Positions 47,571 through 56,621 of a DNA stretch of 64,000 nucleotides are shown here, piece after piece. Location: NCBI RefSeq assembly GCF_000466965.1, contig NZ_BATB01000004.1, forward strand, positions 62,001-126,000. The letters are read 5' to 3'. Within the stretch, counting starts at the first letter, position 1. Each line of letters begins with the position of its first letter. This DNA is from Limimaricola cinnabarinus LL-001. Its GTDB lineage: Bacteria; Pseudomonadota; Alphaproteobacteria; Rhodobacterales; Rhodobacteraceae. A program made the translations under genes and the position numbers. The notes below the pieces were generated by a model, which saw only the letters and a list, made by a program, of their open reading frames with translations, made no database searches and was not told the DNA's origin.

Positions 47571-48005
47571 ATGGAAACCTCATTCACCCCATGGCTGTCG
47601 CTGGCAGGCGGCATGATGATCGGGGCATCGGCAGTGCTGCTGATGGCCACCAATGGTCGCATCGCCGGGATCAGCGGTCTGACCTCGCGGATCTTCGCGC
47701 GTTCCACCGACGGCGAGGCGCGCGGCGTTTCGGCGCTGTTCGTGGTGGGCCTGCTGCTGGCCGCGCCGATCTGGCTGCTGGTCTCGGGCGAATGGCCGCA
47801 GCAATGGGTGCCGTCGAGCCCGGCGCTGATGGCGGTCGCGGGCCTGCTGGTGGGCTTCGGCGCCACCTATGGCAATGGGTGCACCTCGGGCCACGGCGTC
47901 TGCGGTATCTCGCGCGGCTCGATGCGCTCGATCGTGGCAACGGCGACCTTCATGGCGGCGGCCTTCGTGACCGTCTTCATTACCCGCCACCTGATCGGAG
48001 GCTGA
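47571..48005 (+). CDS. YeeE/YedE family (DUF395) sulfur-compound membrane protein, first subunit
   Basis: A 144-residue membrane protein with about four hydrophobic segments and the family Cys motif GNGCTSGHGVCGISRGSMRS (about 103-122). YeeE/YedE proteins import or export sulfur compounds such as thiosulfate; in BigR operons they appear as half-size PmpA/PmpB pairs. ATG 47571 has GGAGGCGAGAG upstream. It is the first gene of the operon repressed by the divergent ArsR protein. Confidence 0.88.
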   Translation: METSFTPWLSLAGGMMIGASAVLLMATNGRIAGISGLTSRIFARSTDGEARGVSALFVVGLLLAAPIWLLVSGEWPQQWVPSSPALMAVAGLLVGFGATYGNGCTSGHGVCGISRGSMRSIVATATFMAAAFVTVFITRHLIGG

Positions 48006-48006
48006 G

Positions 48007-48450
48007 ATGAAACAGATCTTCGCACTTCTGTCAGGCCTGATCTTCGGCTTCGGCCTGATCGTCTCGGGCATGTCCGACCCGGCCAAGGTGCTGAACTTCC
48101 TCGACGTGTTCGGCACCTGGGACCCGAGCCTCGCCTTCGTCATGGGCGGCGCCATCGCGGTGACGGCACCGGGCTTCGCGCTTCTGACCCGCAGCCGCGC
48201 GCGCCCCTTCTTCGACACCGAATTCCGCATCCCGAGCCGGACCGATCTCGACCCCAAGCTCCTGACCGGCGCGGTGCTGTTCGGCACCGGCTGGGGGCTT
48301 GGCGGCTTCTGCCCCGGCCCGGCGCTGACCGCACTGCCGATCATGGCGTCTGGGACTCTGATCTTCGTGCCCTTCATGCTGGCGGGCATGTGGCTCGCCC
48401 GGCACACCCCCGACCTCTCCCTGCCCCTCAGCAAAGGAGCCACCCAATGA
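48007..48450 (+). CDS. YeeE/YedE family sulfur-compound membrane protein, second subunit
   Basis: A 147-residue partner of the preceding gene. Hydrophobic segments include FALLSGLIFGFGLIVSGM and GWGLGGFCPGPALTAL, the latter with the family GGFCPGP Cys motif. It starts 1 bp after the previous stop and its stop overlaps the next ATG (ATGA at 48447-48450), so all three are coupled. Confidence 0.87.
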   Translation: MKQIFALLSGLIFGFGLIVSGMSDPAKVLNFLDVFGTWDPSLAFVMGGAIAVTAPGFALLTRSRARPFFDTEFRIPSRTDLDPKLLTGAVLFGTGWGLGGFCPGPALTALPIMASGTLIFVPFMLAGMWLARHTPDLSLPLSKGATQ

Positions 48451-49364
48451 CCGACCCCCTCAAGAGCCGCGTCGTGCGCCATTCGCCCTCGACCGGCGCG
48501 GGCAGCCCCGACGTCTGGGGCATCTACGAGCCCGACACCGGGTCGATCCAGTACATCTGCGCCGATCCCAAGACGCGCCAGGCGGCGCTGATCGACGTGG
48601 TGTGGAACTTCGATCCCAAGAACTACCGCTTCTCCACGGAGAGCATGGATCAGGTGCTCGACCTCGTGCGCGAGAACGACCTGAAGGTGCAATGGGTGCT
48701 CGACACCCATCCGCACGCCGATCACGTCATGGCCTCGGCGCACCTCAAGGCGCGCACCGGCGCGCCCAACGCGATCGGCGCGCTGGTGCCCGAGATCGCC
48801 AAGATCTGGGCCGACATCTACAACCTGCCCGAGGCCTTCGACGCGAACCGCGATTTCGATCACCTGTTCGAGGAGGGTGAGACGTTCAAGATCGGTGAAC
48901 TGGAGGCGAAGGTCATGCTCTCCCCCGGCCATACGTTGGGTTCGATCACCTATGTCTGCGGCGACGCGGCCTTTGTGCATGACACGCTGATGCACCCCGA
49001 TGCCGGCACCTCGCGCTCGGACTTCCCGGGTGGCAAGACCACCGAGCTGTGGGACTCGATCCAGGACATTCTCGCGCTACCGGGCCACACCCGCCTCAAC
49101 GTCGGCCACGACTACGGCACCAAGGAGCGCAAGGAGCCGATGTGGGAGGCCACGGTCGACGAGCACCGCGCGCACAACATCCACGTCAAGGATGGCACCG
49201 AGCGCGAGGCCTTCATCGAGCGCCGCCAGACGCGCGACAAGACGCTGGCGCTGCCCAACCGCATCCTCGCCGCGCTTCAGGTCAACCTGCGCGGCGGTCG
49301 GCTGCCCGCAGCCGAAGGTGACGGCAACCACTACCTGAAGCTGCCGGTGAACCGCTTCGACTAA
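48447..49364 (+). CDS. MBL-fold persulfide dioxygenase-like hydrolase (Blh type)
   Basis: A 305-residue metallo-beta-lactamase-fold protein of the ETHE1/Blh group. The metal motif is THPHADH (about residue 87), followed by SPGHTLGSITY and FVHDTLMHPDAGTSRSDFPGG, the last a hallmark of persulfide dioxygenases, where Fe oxidises glutathione persulfide to sulfite. It is longer than ETHE1 (about 250). It is the third gene of the BigR-controlled set and is followed by a terminator and then the sulfate transporter. Confidence 0.9.
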   Translation: MTDPLKSRVVRHSPSTGAGSPDVWGIYEPDTGSIQYICADPKTRQAALIDVVWNFDPKNYRFSTESMDQVLDLVRENDLKVQWVLDTHPHADHVMASAHLKARTGAPNAIGALVPEIAKIWADIYNLPEAFDANRDFDHLFEEGETFKIGELEAKVMLSPGHTLGSITYVCGDAAFVHDTLMHPDAGTSRSDFPGGKTTELWDSIQDILALPGHTRLNVGHDYGTKERKEPMWEATVDEHRAHNIHVKDGTEREAFIERRQTRDKTLALPNRILAALQVNLRGGRLPAAEGDGNHYLKLPVNRFD

Positions 49365-49373
49365 GACGATCCC

Positions 49374-49398
49374 GGGCGGCCTGCGGGCCGCCCGTTTT
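49374..49398 (+). terminator. Rho-independent terminator between persulfide dioxygenase and sulP
   Basis: GGGCGGCC (49374-49381), loop TGCG, GGCCGCCC (49386-49393), then GTTTT. A perfect 8-bp stem ends the first transcription unit 10 bp past the hydrolase stop. Confidence 0.85.
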
Positions 49399-49428
49399 CG
49401 TTCCCCCCCTCAGACCGGACGGACTCGG

Positions 49429-51179
49429 ATGACCCTGCCCCCGCTGTCGCGCTACCTGCCGATCCTCGACTGGGGGCGACGCTACGACCGCGCGACCTTT
49501 ACCGGCGACATGGTCGCCGCCGTCATCGTGACGATCATGCTGATCCCGCAATCGCTGGCCTACGCGCTGCTCGCGGGCATGCCGCCAGAGGCCGGGATCT
49601 ACGCTTCGATCGCGCCGATCCTGCTCTATGCAATCTTCGGCACCTCGCGCGCGCTGGCCGTCGGCCCGGTCGCAGTGGTGTCGCTGATGACGGCGGCGGC
49701 GGTGGGCAACATCGCCGAAAGCGGCACGGCAGGCTACGTCGCGGCCGCCCTGACACTCGCGTTCCTATCGGGCGCGATGCTGTTGGCGCTGGGGCTGTTC
49801 CGGCTCGGGTTTTTGGCGAACTTCCTGTCGCACCCGGTGATCGCGGGCTTCATCACCGCATCCGGCATCCTGATTGCGGCGAGCCAGCTGCGCCACATCC
49901 TCGGCATCCAAGGCGAAGGCCACACGCTGCTCGAGATCGTGGGCAGCCTTCTCGCGCATCTGGGCGAGATCAACCTCATCACCGTGGGTCTGGGCGTCTC
50001 GGCCACCGCCTTCCTGTTCTGGGTGCGCAAGGGGCTGAAGCCGCTGTTGCGCCGTATCGGCCTCGGGCCGCGCATGTCCGATATCGGCGCCAAGACCGGC
50101 CCCGTGTTGGCCATCGTCGTCACCACCCTCGCGGTCTGGATCTTCGATCTGGGCGCACGCGGCGTCGCCATCGTCGGCGAAGTGCCACAAAGCCTGCCGC
50201 CGCTCACTCTGCCCTCCTTCTCGCCCGAGCTGCTGTCGCAGCTCTTCGTGCCCGCCCTGCTGATCTCGATCATCGGCTTCGTCGAGAGCATCTCGGTGAC
50301 GCAGACACTGGCTGCCAAGAAGCGCCAGCGCATCGACCCCGACCAGGAATTGATCGGCCTCGGCACCGCCAATCTCGGCGCGGCCTTCACCGGGGGTTTT
50401 CCGGTCACGGGCGGCTTCTCGCGCTCGGTGGTGAACTACGACGCGGGCGCCGAGACGCCCGCCGCCGGGGCCTTTACCGCCGCAGGCCTCGCGCTGGCCG
50501 CGCTGTTCCTGACACCATTGCTTCATTACCTACCGAAAGCGACGCTGGCGGCGACGATCATCGTCGCCGTCCTGAGCCTCGTCAACTTTTCGATCCTCAA
50601 GCGCGCCTGGCACTTCAGTCGCGCCGATTTCGCCGCCGTTTCGACGACGATCCTGCTGACGCTGGTCTTCGGCGTCGAGGTGGGCGTCACGGCGGGGGTC
50701 GTCACCTCGATCCTCGTGCATCTCTACAAGACCTCGCGGCCGCATATGGCGGTGGTCGGTCGGGTGCCCGGCACCGAGCACTTCCGCAACGTGCTGCGCC
50801 ACGAAGTCGAGACCCAGCCGCATGTGCTGACGCTGCGCATGGATGAGAGCCTCTACTTCCCGACGCCCGCTACCTCGAGGACCAGCTGTCGAACTACGCC
50901 GCCGACAAGCCCGAGCTGACCGACGTGGTGCTGATGTTCCCGGCAGTGAACGAGATCGACCTCTCGGCGCTGGAATCGCTCGAGGCGATCAACACCCGGC
51001 TGCACGATGCGGGCGTGCGCCTGCACCTGAGCGAGGTGAAGGGCCCGGTGATGGACCGCCTCAAGCGCAGCCACTTCCTCGACGAACTGACCGGCGAAGT
51101 GTTCCTCAGCCAGCACGAGGCAGCGTGCAGGTTGGCGAAGGCCCTGCAAGCATGTGACGAAAGCGCGAACGCGCCATGA
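49429..51179 (+). pseudogene. SulP-family sulfate/anion transporter with STAS domain, one 1-nt deletion
   Basis: The restored protein is about 583 residues. The membrane part is intact: MVAAVIVTIMLIPQSLAYAL, GPVAVVSLMTAAAVG, FLSHPVIAGFITASGI and GGFPVTGGFSRSVVN, with 10 or more hydrophobic segments. It breaks at DESLYFP near 50863; adding one A gives NARYLEDQLSNYAADKPELT, which joins the STAS domain (VVLMFPAVNEIDLSALESLE to 51179). Without the fix, the frame ends at 50919 without a STAS domain. Next to a persulfide dioxygenase, sulfate or sulfite movement is likely. Confidence 0.88.
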
Positions 51180-51364
51180 GATGTCCAATCCGTCCCTGAA
51201 CGGTTACAGCACCCATGCCTCGTAAAGGACTGCCCTCGCCGCCCGGTCCTCTGCTCCGGTAGCCGCCATGGCGAGCGAGGCGCGACCTGCGCTTCGCCCG
51301 CTGGCATGACCGGGGTTTCCGGATTGGCATGCTCGAAACGCACCCTTCCTGGGGGAAGCCGTTT

Positions 51365-52315
51365 TCAGTCGAGGCTCCAGTTGAACCCGGTGTCCTTCTC
51401 CGACCTATCCCACAACTTGACCATGACTGCTTTGTCATGGGCGTGCGGCTCCAGCTTGCCTTGGCCAACCGGACCGCTGGTCTGCATCCGGCCCGTGGGA
51501 CCGTGCAGGGCGCGCTGTTCCAGCCCGTCCTCAGTCGCGCACATGACCTCGGGATAGGCGCCTCTTTCGGCGGATTGCACGAAGGGGGTCTTGGTCATCA
51601 GCCACCAGGTAAAGCGCGTGAAACGCCCGCCGCTGGTGCTGATCAGCGAGGTCGCGGAGGCACCGGGGTGGCAGACATAGACCTCGACGTTCCTGCCCGC
51701 CGCCTTGACCCGGTCCTGAAGCTCGTAGGCGAACATCATCTGCGCCAGCTTGCTCTGGCTATAAACGGGGTTGGGGCTGTAGTTCCTGTCCCAGTTCATG
51801 TCGTCGAACTGGATCGTCTTGATCCCCATGTTGTAGCCGAGGCTGGCCATGACGACGATCCGGCCACGCGACTCCTCAATCCGGTCGAAGAGCATGCCGC
51901 ACAAGGCGAAGTGGCCGTAATGGTTGGTGCCCAGCTGGCTCTCGAAGCCGTCTACGGTCAGCTTTTGCGTCGGCACCTGCGCGATCGCGGCGTTGCAGAT
52001 CAGCGCGTCGATGCGCGGCACGGTCTTCAGCACCTCTTCGGCAGCGGCGCGCACCGAGGCCAGCTCGGACAGGTCCATGCGCACGAAGCTGACATCAGCT
52101 TTCGCGCCGAATTCCTGCTTCAGTTTGTTGACAGCCGCCGTCGATTTCTCGGCGCTGCGGTTCAGCATCACGACCTTGGCACCCTTGGAAAGAAGAATAC
52201 GCGCGGCCTGAAAGCCCGCCCCTGCATTGGCGCCGGTGATGACATAGGTCTTGCCGGCAAGGTTGCCGAGACGCTCGGGCGTCCAGCCCTTGGGTCCGAA
52301 TTGGGTCTGTTTCAT
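51365..52315 (-). CDS. SDR-family oxidoreductase (retinol dehydrogenase-like)
   Basis: A 316-residue short-chain dehydrogenase: NLAGKTYVITGANAGAGFQA (cofactor), NAAIAQVP, SLGYNMG near the catalytic Ser, and NPVYSQSKLAQMMFA (Tyr and Lys). ATG 52315 has AGAGGACG upstream. It sits 63 bp downstream of the aldo/keto reductase stop on the same strand, so both are probably under the divergent TetR protein. The substrate is unknown; the family favours carbonyl compounds. Confidence 0.87.
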   Translation of the reverse strand: MKQTQFGPKGWTPERLGNLAGKTYVITGANAGAGFQAARILLSKGAKVVMLNRSAEKSTAAVNKLKQEFGAKADVSFVRMDLSELASVRAAAEEVLKTVPRIDALICNAAIAQVPTQKLTVDGFESQLGTNHYGHFALCGMLFDRIEESRGRIVVMASLGYNMGIKTIQFDDMNWDRNYSPNPVYSQSKLAQMMFAYELQDRVKAAGRNVEVYVCHPGASATSLISTSGGRFTRFTWWLMTKTPFVQSAERGAYPEVMCATEDGLEQRALHGPTGRMQTSGPVGQGKLEPHAHDKAVMVKLWDRSEKDTGFNWSLD

Positions 52316-52377
52316 GTCTCGTCCTCTGAATCGGAGGGGCACCCGGCAAGGCCGGGGCCCCCGAAGGTTGGGAAGGC

Positions 52378-53403
52378 TCAGCCGTTGCGCCGGGCGAACA
52401 GGCTGTCGCCGCGCCGCATCTGCGGCAAGTAGCCGGGATATTCGGGCTTGAGCGCGCTGACCTCGTCGAGCCGCGCCATCTCATCATCCCCGAGTGCGAT
52501 GTCGGAAGCGCCGAGATTGTCGATCAGCTGCTCTTCCTTGCGCGCGCCGACGATCACGCTGGTGACGCCCGGCTTGTGCAGCAGCCAGGCCAAGGCGACC
52601 TGCGCGACCGAGGCGGTCTTCGCCTCGGCGATTTGCGCCAGCACGTCGATGATGTCGAAGCCCTGATCCTTGTCGACTGGGGGGAACTCGAACTTCGCGC
52701 GACGGCCCGCCGCTTCGCCGTTACGGGTGTATTTGCCGCTCAGGAAGCCACTCGCGAGCGGGCTCCAGATGAAGGTGCCGAGGCCGAGATCGCGCACTGC
52801 CGGGATCACATCGCGCTCCAGCTCGCGGCCCGCGAGGCTATAGTAGGACTGCGCCGAGGCGAAGCGTTCGGTGCCCAGCTGCCGCGCCAGCCCGTCGGCC
52901 TTGGCGATCTGCCAACCGGCAAAGTTCGACAGGCCGATATAGCGCACCTTGCCCTGCCGCACGAGATCGTCGAGCGCGCGCAGCGTCTCTTCGAGCGGGG
53001 TGGTGTAGTCGAAGCTGTGGACCTGATAGAGGTCGATGTAGTCGGTGCCGAGCCGCGACAGGCTCCCCTCCACCTCGCGCATGACGGCGAGCCGGCTGGT
53101 GCCGAAGTCGTTCGGCCCGGTGGTCAGGGTGCTGGCGAGCTTGGTGGCGATCAGCATGTCCTTGCGCCGGCCCCCCAGTGCACGGCCCAGCATCTCTTCG
53201 GAGACGCCGGAGCTGTAGACATTGGCGGTGTCGAAGATGTTGATCCCCGCCTCGATCGACAGATCCACCATGCGGGTGGCTAGGTCCTGACCCGTGGCCC
53301 CCATGAGGCCGGCATAGCTGCCGCCTTCGTCGTCGAAGGTCATGGTGCCCAGCGTCAGCTCCGAGACGTAAAGACCGGTATGTCCGAGTTGCTTGTATTT
53401 CAT
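52378..53403 (-). CDS. aldo/keto reductase
   Basis: A 341-residue NADPH-dependent (beta/alpha)8 enzyme. Visible are FDTANVYSSGVSEEMLG (Asp and Tyr of the catalytic tetrad), LIATKLAST, IDLYQVHSFD (His), and the cofactor segment VIVGARKEEQL. ATG 53403 is preceded by GGAGG. Divergent from tetR, with two operator palindromes between; reactive-aldehyde or quinone detoxification is a reasonable guess. Confidence 0.93.
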   Translation of the reverse strand: MKYKQLGHTGLYVSELTLGTMTFDDEGGSYAGLMGATGQDLATRMVDLSIEAGINIFDTANVYSSGVSEEMLGRALGGRRKDMLIATKLASTLTTGPNDFGTSRLAVMREVEGSLSRLGTDYIDLYQVHSFDYTTPLEETLRALDDLVRQGKVRYIGLSNFAGWQIAKADGLARQLGTERFASAQSYYSLAGRELERDVIPAVRDLGLGTFIWSPLASGFLSGKYTRNGEAAGRRAKFEFPPVDKDQGFDIIDVLAQIAEAKTASVAQVALAWLLHKPGVTSVIVGARKEEQLIDNLGASDIALGDDEMARLDEVSALKPEYPGYLPQMRRGDSLFARRNG

Positions 53404-53442
53404 CGAAGAACCCTCCAGCGCCACAGCGCTTGTGTTTGTGTT

Positions 53443-53462
53443 TGTAAACTGTGATGTTTACA
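53443..53462. promoter_or_regulatory. TetR operator palindrome 1
   Basis: TGTAAAC-TGTGAT-GTTTACA is a perfect 7-bp inverted repeat with 6-bp spacer, 40 bp upstream of the aldo/keto reductase ATG. It recurs with the same arms at 53483-53502. Confidence 0.78.
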
Positions 53463-53482
53463 TAGGGCGGCAAGGTGGCTGG

Positions 53483-53502
53483 TGTAAACCCAGTTGTTTA
53501 CA
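53483..53502. promoter_or_regulatory. TetR operator palindrome 2
   Basis: TGTAAAC-CCAGTT-GTTTACA has the same arms as palindrome 1, offset by exactly 40 bp, and lies 27 bp before the tetR ATG. Confidence 0.78.
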
Positions 53503-53529
53503 AAATAGCAGCGCGATCAGGTGAAACAG

Positions 53530-54120
53530 ATGAAACTTACTGAAAAAAAACGAAAAGATATTCTGGATGCGGCGATCTTGGAATTCCGGGAGCAGGGTTT
53601 CCCTGCCGCGCGGGTGAACCGGATCGCCGAGCTGGCCGAGGTGTCCAAGCGCACACTTTACAAGCACTTCGAGAGCAAAGAGGTGCTGTTCGCCGCCATC
53701 ACCGACATCTTGCTGCAAGAGATCGCGGCCATGCCGAAGCTGCGCCCCGAGGCGGATGCGCCGCTACGCGAGCAGCTGATCGCGGCGGTGCGGGACTACG
53801 TCGGCCATCTGACCGGGGAGCAGTATCTGGGGCTGAACCGGCTGGTGATGTCAGAGCTTCTGCGCGATCAGGATCTGGCGCAGGCTTTCTTCGCCAAGGC
53901 CGCGATGCAGGACGGCCCGATCTCGGGGATGATTGCCGACAGAATGCAGGCGGGCGCGCTACGCCGCGCCGAGCCCGGCTTCGCCGCGGGTCAGCTGCTG
54001 TCGATGATCAAGCACTTTCTGGTCTGGCCGCAGTTCCTGATGGGCACGAAGGCGGATGTCGACCCGGATGCCGTCATCGCCGACTGCGTAGACATGTTCC
54101 TCGCCCATTACGCCAAGTAG
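53530..54120 (+). CDS. TetR-family transcriptional regulator
   Basis: A 196-residue TetR protein (199 if GTG 53521 is used). N-terminal DNA-binding part KRKDILDAAILEFREQGFPA through IAELAEVSKRTLYKHFESKEVL (about 7-50), and a TetR C-terminal domain (LLSMIKHFLVWPQFLMGT). Divergent from the aldo/keto reductase with twin palindromes, so it is probably their repressor, also autoregulating. Confidence 0.9.
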   Translation: MKLTEKKRKDILDAAILEFREQGFPAARVNRIAELAEVSKRTLYKHFESKEVLFAAITDILLQEIAAMPKLRPEADAPLREQLIAAVRDYVGHLTGEQYLGLNRLVMSELLRDQDLAQAFFAKAAMQDGPISGMIADRMQAGALRRAEPGFAAGQLLSMIKHFLVWPQFLMGTKADVDPDAVIADCVDMFLAHYAK

Positions 54121-54241
54121 GGTGACGAGGTGGCCATGTGTCATATTCCGTTCCATCGACAGCGCGCGAGAGGCCCGGGCGTAGCGTTCTCATCGCGCTT
54201 CGCGCCGCGCGAGCGCAATGGACGGGCGCCGAGGTCGACCG

Positions 54242-55147
54242 CTATGCGGCCAAACCCGCCATCTCGATCGAAATGACGAGGATTGCGGCTCCGGCGATCA
54301 CTTCGATGACCGGAAGGACATAGGTCGCCTGCTTCGTTTCGCCGAAAGAGAAGAGCGTGCTTTCGCGGAAGAACACACTGCTCGCCGCGACGAAGACGGT
54401 GAGCGCGGCCGTGCCGAAGGACATCGCCAGCGTTCCGAATATCCCGGCCGTCAGGATATTCATGTGCCAGGTGAGAACGAGCAGCAGGATCGCGCCAGAA
54501 CAAGGGCGGATGGCGATGCCGCCGATCAGCGCGAGCGCGTCGCGCAGTCCGCCCGCATGGCGGATCTCGTCGATGCTCGGGCCGTGACGATGACCGCAGC
54601 CCGCATGACAGACGTGATCGTGCGCCCCATGCGCAGCCCCGTCGGCATTGGCTCGCAGACCCCACAACCGGCGCAGCCCCCGGAACGCCAGCCAGATGCC
54701 GATGAGGCCAATCGCAGCGGCGCTGAGCGGCAGCATGATGGTTTCGGCCGCACCGGTCATCTGGCTACGGGTCCAGCCCATGAGGAACAGGCCCGTCATA
54801 ACGAGCAGGATCGCGGTCACGGCCTGCCCGACCGAAGACAAAAGCGAGATCACCGACAGCCTGAGCATCGGCACGTCGTGGCTTACGCCATAGCCACCGA
54901 TCAGGAACTTGCCATGTCCCGGCCCCAGCGCGTGAAAGAAACCGTAGGCGAAGCACAGCCCCAAGAGCGCGGTCACGGCCCCCGGCTCCTTTGCCCTGAG
55001 GGCGCGCAGCCCACCGGCGAGGGCATTCTGGAACTCGCGCTGCCAGCCCGCGGCCCAGCGGGCCACTTCCTGGTCTTGACCAGTCGCCACGGCCCAGATC
55101 CCGACCGCGACCACCAGAAACGGGACGATCAGGAGGATGCGGCGCAT
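54242..55147 (-). CDS. nickel/cobalt efflux transporter, NicO/RcnA family
   Basis: A 301-residue protein with six to seven membrane segments. Family motifs are FFHALGPGHGKFLIGGY (metal His) and IAIRPCSGAILLLVL. A His/Cys-rich loop (HGAHDHVCHAGCGHRHG, about 173-189) lies between helices, typical of RcnA-type metal exporters. Its ATG lies inside the DUF1007 gene (19-bp overlap), so both are coupled; DUF1007-NicO pairs are a common nickel/cobalt module. Confidence 0.9.
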   Translation of the reverse strand: MRRILLIVPFLVVAVGIWAVATGQDQEVARWAAGWQREFQNALAGGLRALRAKEPGAVTALLGLCFAYGFFHALGPGHGKFLIGGYGVSHDVPMLRLSVISLLSSVGQAVTAILLVMTGLFLMGWTRSQMTGAAETIMLPLSAAAIGLIGIWLAFRGLRRLWGLRANADGAAHGAHDHVCHAGCGHRHGPSIDEIRHAGGLRDALALIGGIAIRPCSGAILLLVLTWHMNILTAGIFGTLAMSFGTAALTVFVAASSVFFRESTLFSFGETKQATYVLPVIEVIAGAAILVISIEMAGLAA

Positions 55148-55797
55148 GTCAGCACGAAGCTGTCGGCGAACAACACGCCGATATCGGGCAGATCGATCTC
55201 CGCAAAGGGATCGGAACTCGCGTCGATCGCGGCCAGCTGCTCGCCATACTCCTCCTCCGCCTCGTCACGGTCGGCGACGTTGCGGCGTAGCGCACAGCCA
55301 TCCCGGCCCGAGATGGTCGGCTCGACCGGCACATCGTAGGCGACGAAGTAGGTGGGATCGTAGGCGCGCGCGGTGACCAGTTGGCCGGACACATCGAATG
55401 GCGCGGCAAGCGGACGGACATGCGAAGTCACAAGCCGGCCTGCCTCGAACCGCGCCCGATGCTTCACCGGCCCGTCGAGCGCCACCGCTTCGCCGTCCCT
55501 CTCGATGATGAAATCGCCCGGAAAACCCGCGGCCCAGTCGACGTCGTGCCCGGCATAGGCATCGGGCGCCGCCTGCTCCGGCGCACCGTCACCATCGGCA
55601 TCGAGCCCGTTCTCCTCGATCAGCATGAGCGAGTAGAACTCGTCATAGGCCCAGTCGATCCGCACCGCCGCGAGATCGCCGGCCTCGTCGAAGACGAGTT
55701 CGAAGGCCGCGTCGATGAATACATGCGGATGAGCGAGGGCCACGCCGGGAAGCGCGACCGACAGGGCGCATGCGGAAAAGAAAAGGCGCGAATCCAT
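55129..55797 (-). CDS. DUF1007 family periplasmic protein
   Basis: A 222-residue secreted protein. MDSRLFFSACALSVALPGVA is a signal peptide, cleaved after ALA before HPHVFIDAAFEL; HPHVF is the DUF1007 signature and probably a metal ligand. DUF1007 is found with NicO transporters and is thought to assist metal delivery. ATG 55797 gives the right signal but has no strong ribosome site; starts further upstream are possible. Confidence 0.85.
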   Translation of the reverse strand: MDSRLFFSACALSVALPGVALAHPHVFIDAAFELVFDEAGDLAAVRIDWAYDEFYSLMLIEENGLDADGDGAPEQAAPDAYAGHDVDWAAGFPGDFIIERDGEAVALDGPVKHRARFEAGRLVTSHVRPLAAPFDVSGQLVTARAYDPTYFVAYDVPVEPTISGRDGCALRRNVADRDEAEEEYGEQLAAIDASSDPFAEIDLPDIGVLFADSFVLTCAASS

Positions 55798-56621
55798 TCG
55801 GCTTGATAGGCGCGCCTCGGCGCTGCAGGCAAGCGCCGACACAGCCATGCGCGGAGTTGCGCCGCCTGCTGTACGACCGCCTCCACTTTGTGATGATCTT
55901 CGAGGACGGATGGCATGACCATGGGCTTTGAGTGCCGAGGATTTGCAATGGTCATGCGGCAAGGCAGATGCAGGGACGACGGCGCATGGGCTTGGCGGGC
56001 CATCTCAAGGACCCTCTTCCATCCGCCATCAGCAAAGCGCGGACACGGCAGATAGCAGCCTTCGAAGCTTGTGACATGGCAGGCGCCGCCGATACGATCC
56101 GATCACTTTCGCGTTGGATGATGGGCAGGCTATCGGATCGAAGGATGGTGATCGGGAAAGACCGGACTGCCGGCGCCGGAGAGGCCATGACCATCAAGAA
56201 GGCCCAGTGACCTTCAGCCCGCGGCGCCAAGAGTGCAGCCGGTTGGTAAGCCTCGATATCGATACGACTCTATCGGGACAATATATCTTAGGTCCAATAA
56301 ATTTCGAATTTTAAACAGTTACTTAAGATACTTAAACAATATTCGGCCTGCCGAGATGATTGGCCGGATCTGCGGCAAATATGCCGTGACTCTCGATGCG
56401 GGCCACGGCGTGATCGGCTCTTTTCGCGCTGCGTGATGCGTGACGGCGCTTTCCTTTGTGGCTATTTCTCGATCGCCCCACGGCCCGGTGAGGCATTGGA
56501 TTGCAACGGCAAGATCACCGTCTGAACCGTCGAACATGCAGTTACGCCGCAACTTTCGGGTGAACCGATCCCATGACGCGCAGTTGGTGCAGCGTTTACC
56601 GAGTCTGCGAGAGGATCTCTC
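55798..56621. other. 824-bp gene-poor region with an AT-rich island
   Basis: No convincing gene is seen; short ORFs have no family resemblance. It holds a 10-bp inverted repeat (55913-55957), and a stretch at about 56265-56345 that is markedly AT-rich with repeated ACTTAA words, unlike its GC-rich surroundings. The esterase promoter probably lies in 56400-56610. Confidence 0.6.
55913..55957. repeat. 10-bp perfect inverted repeat upstream of the DUF1007-NicO operon
   Basis: GCATGACCAT (55913-55922) and ATGGTCATGC (55948-55957) with a 25-nt spacer, about 116 bp upstream of the DUF1007 ATG. It could be a metalloregulator site or a leader hairpin. No named riboswitch is recognised. Confidence 0.55.
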
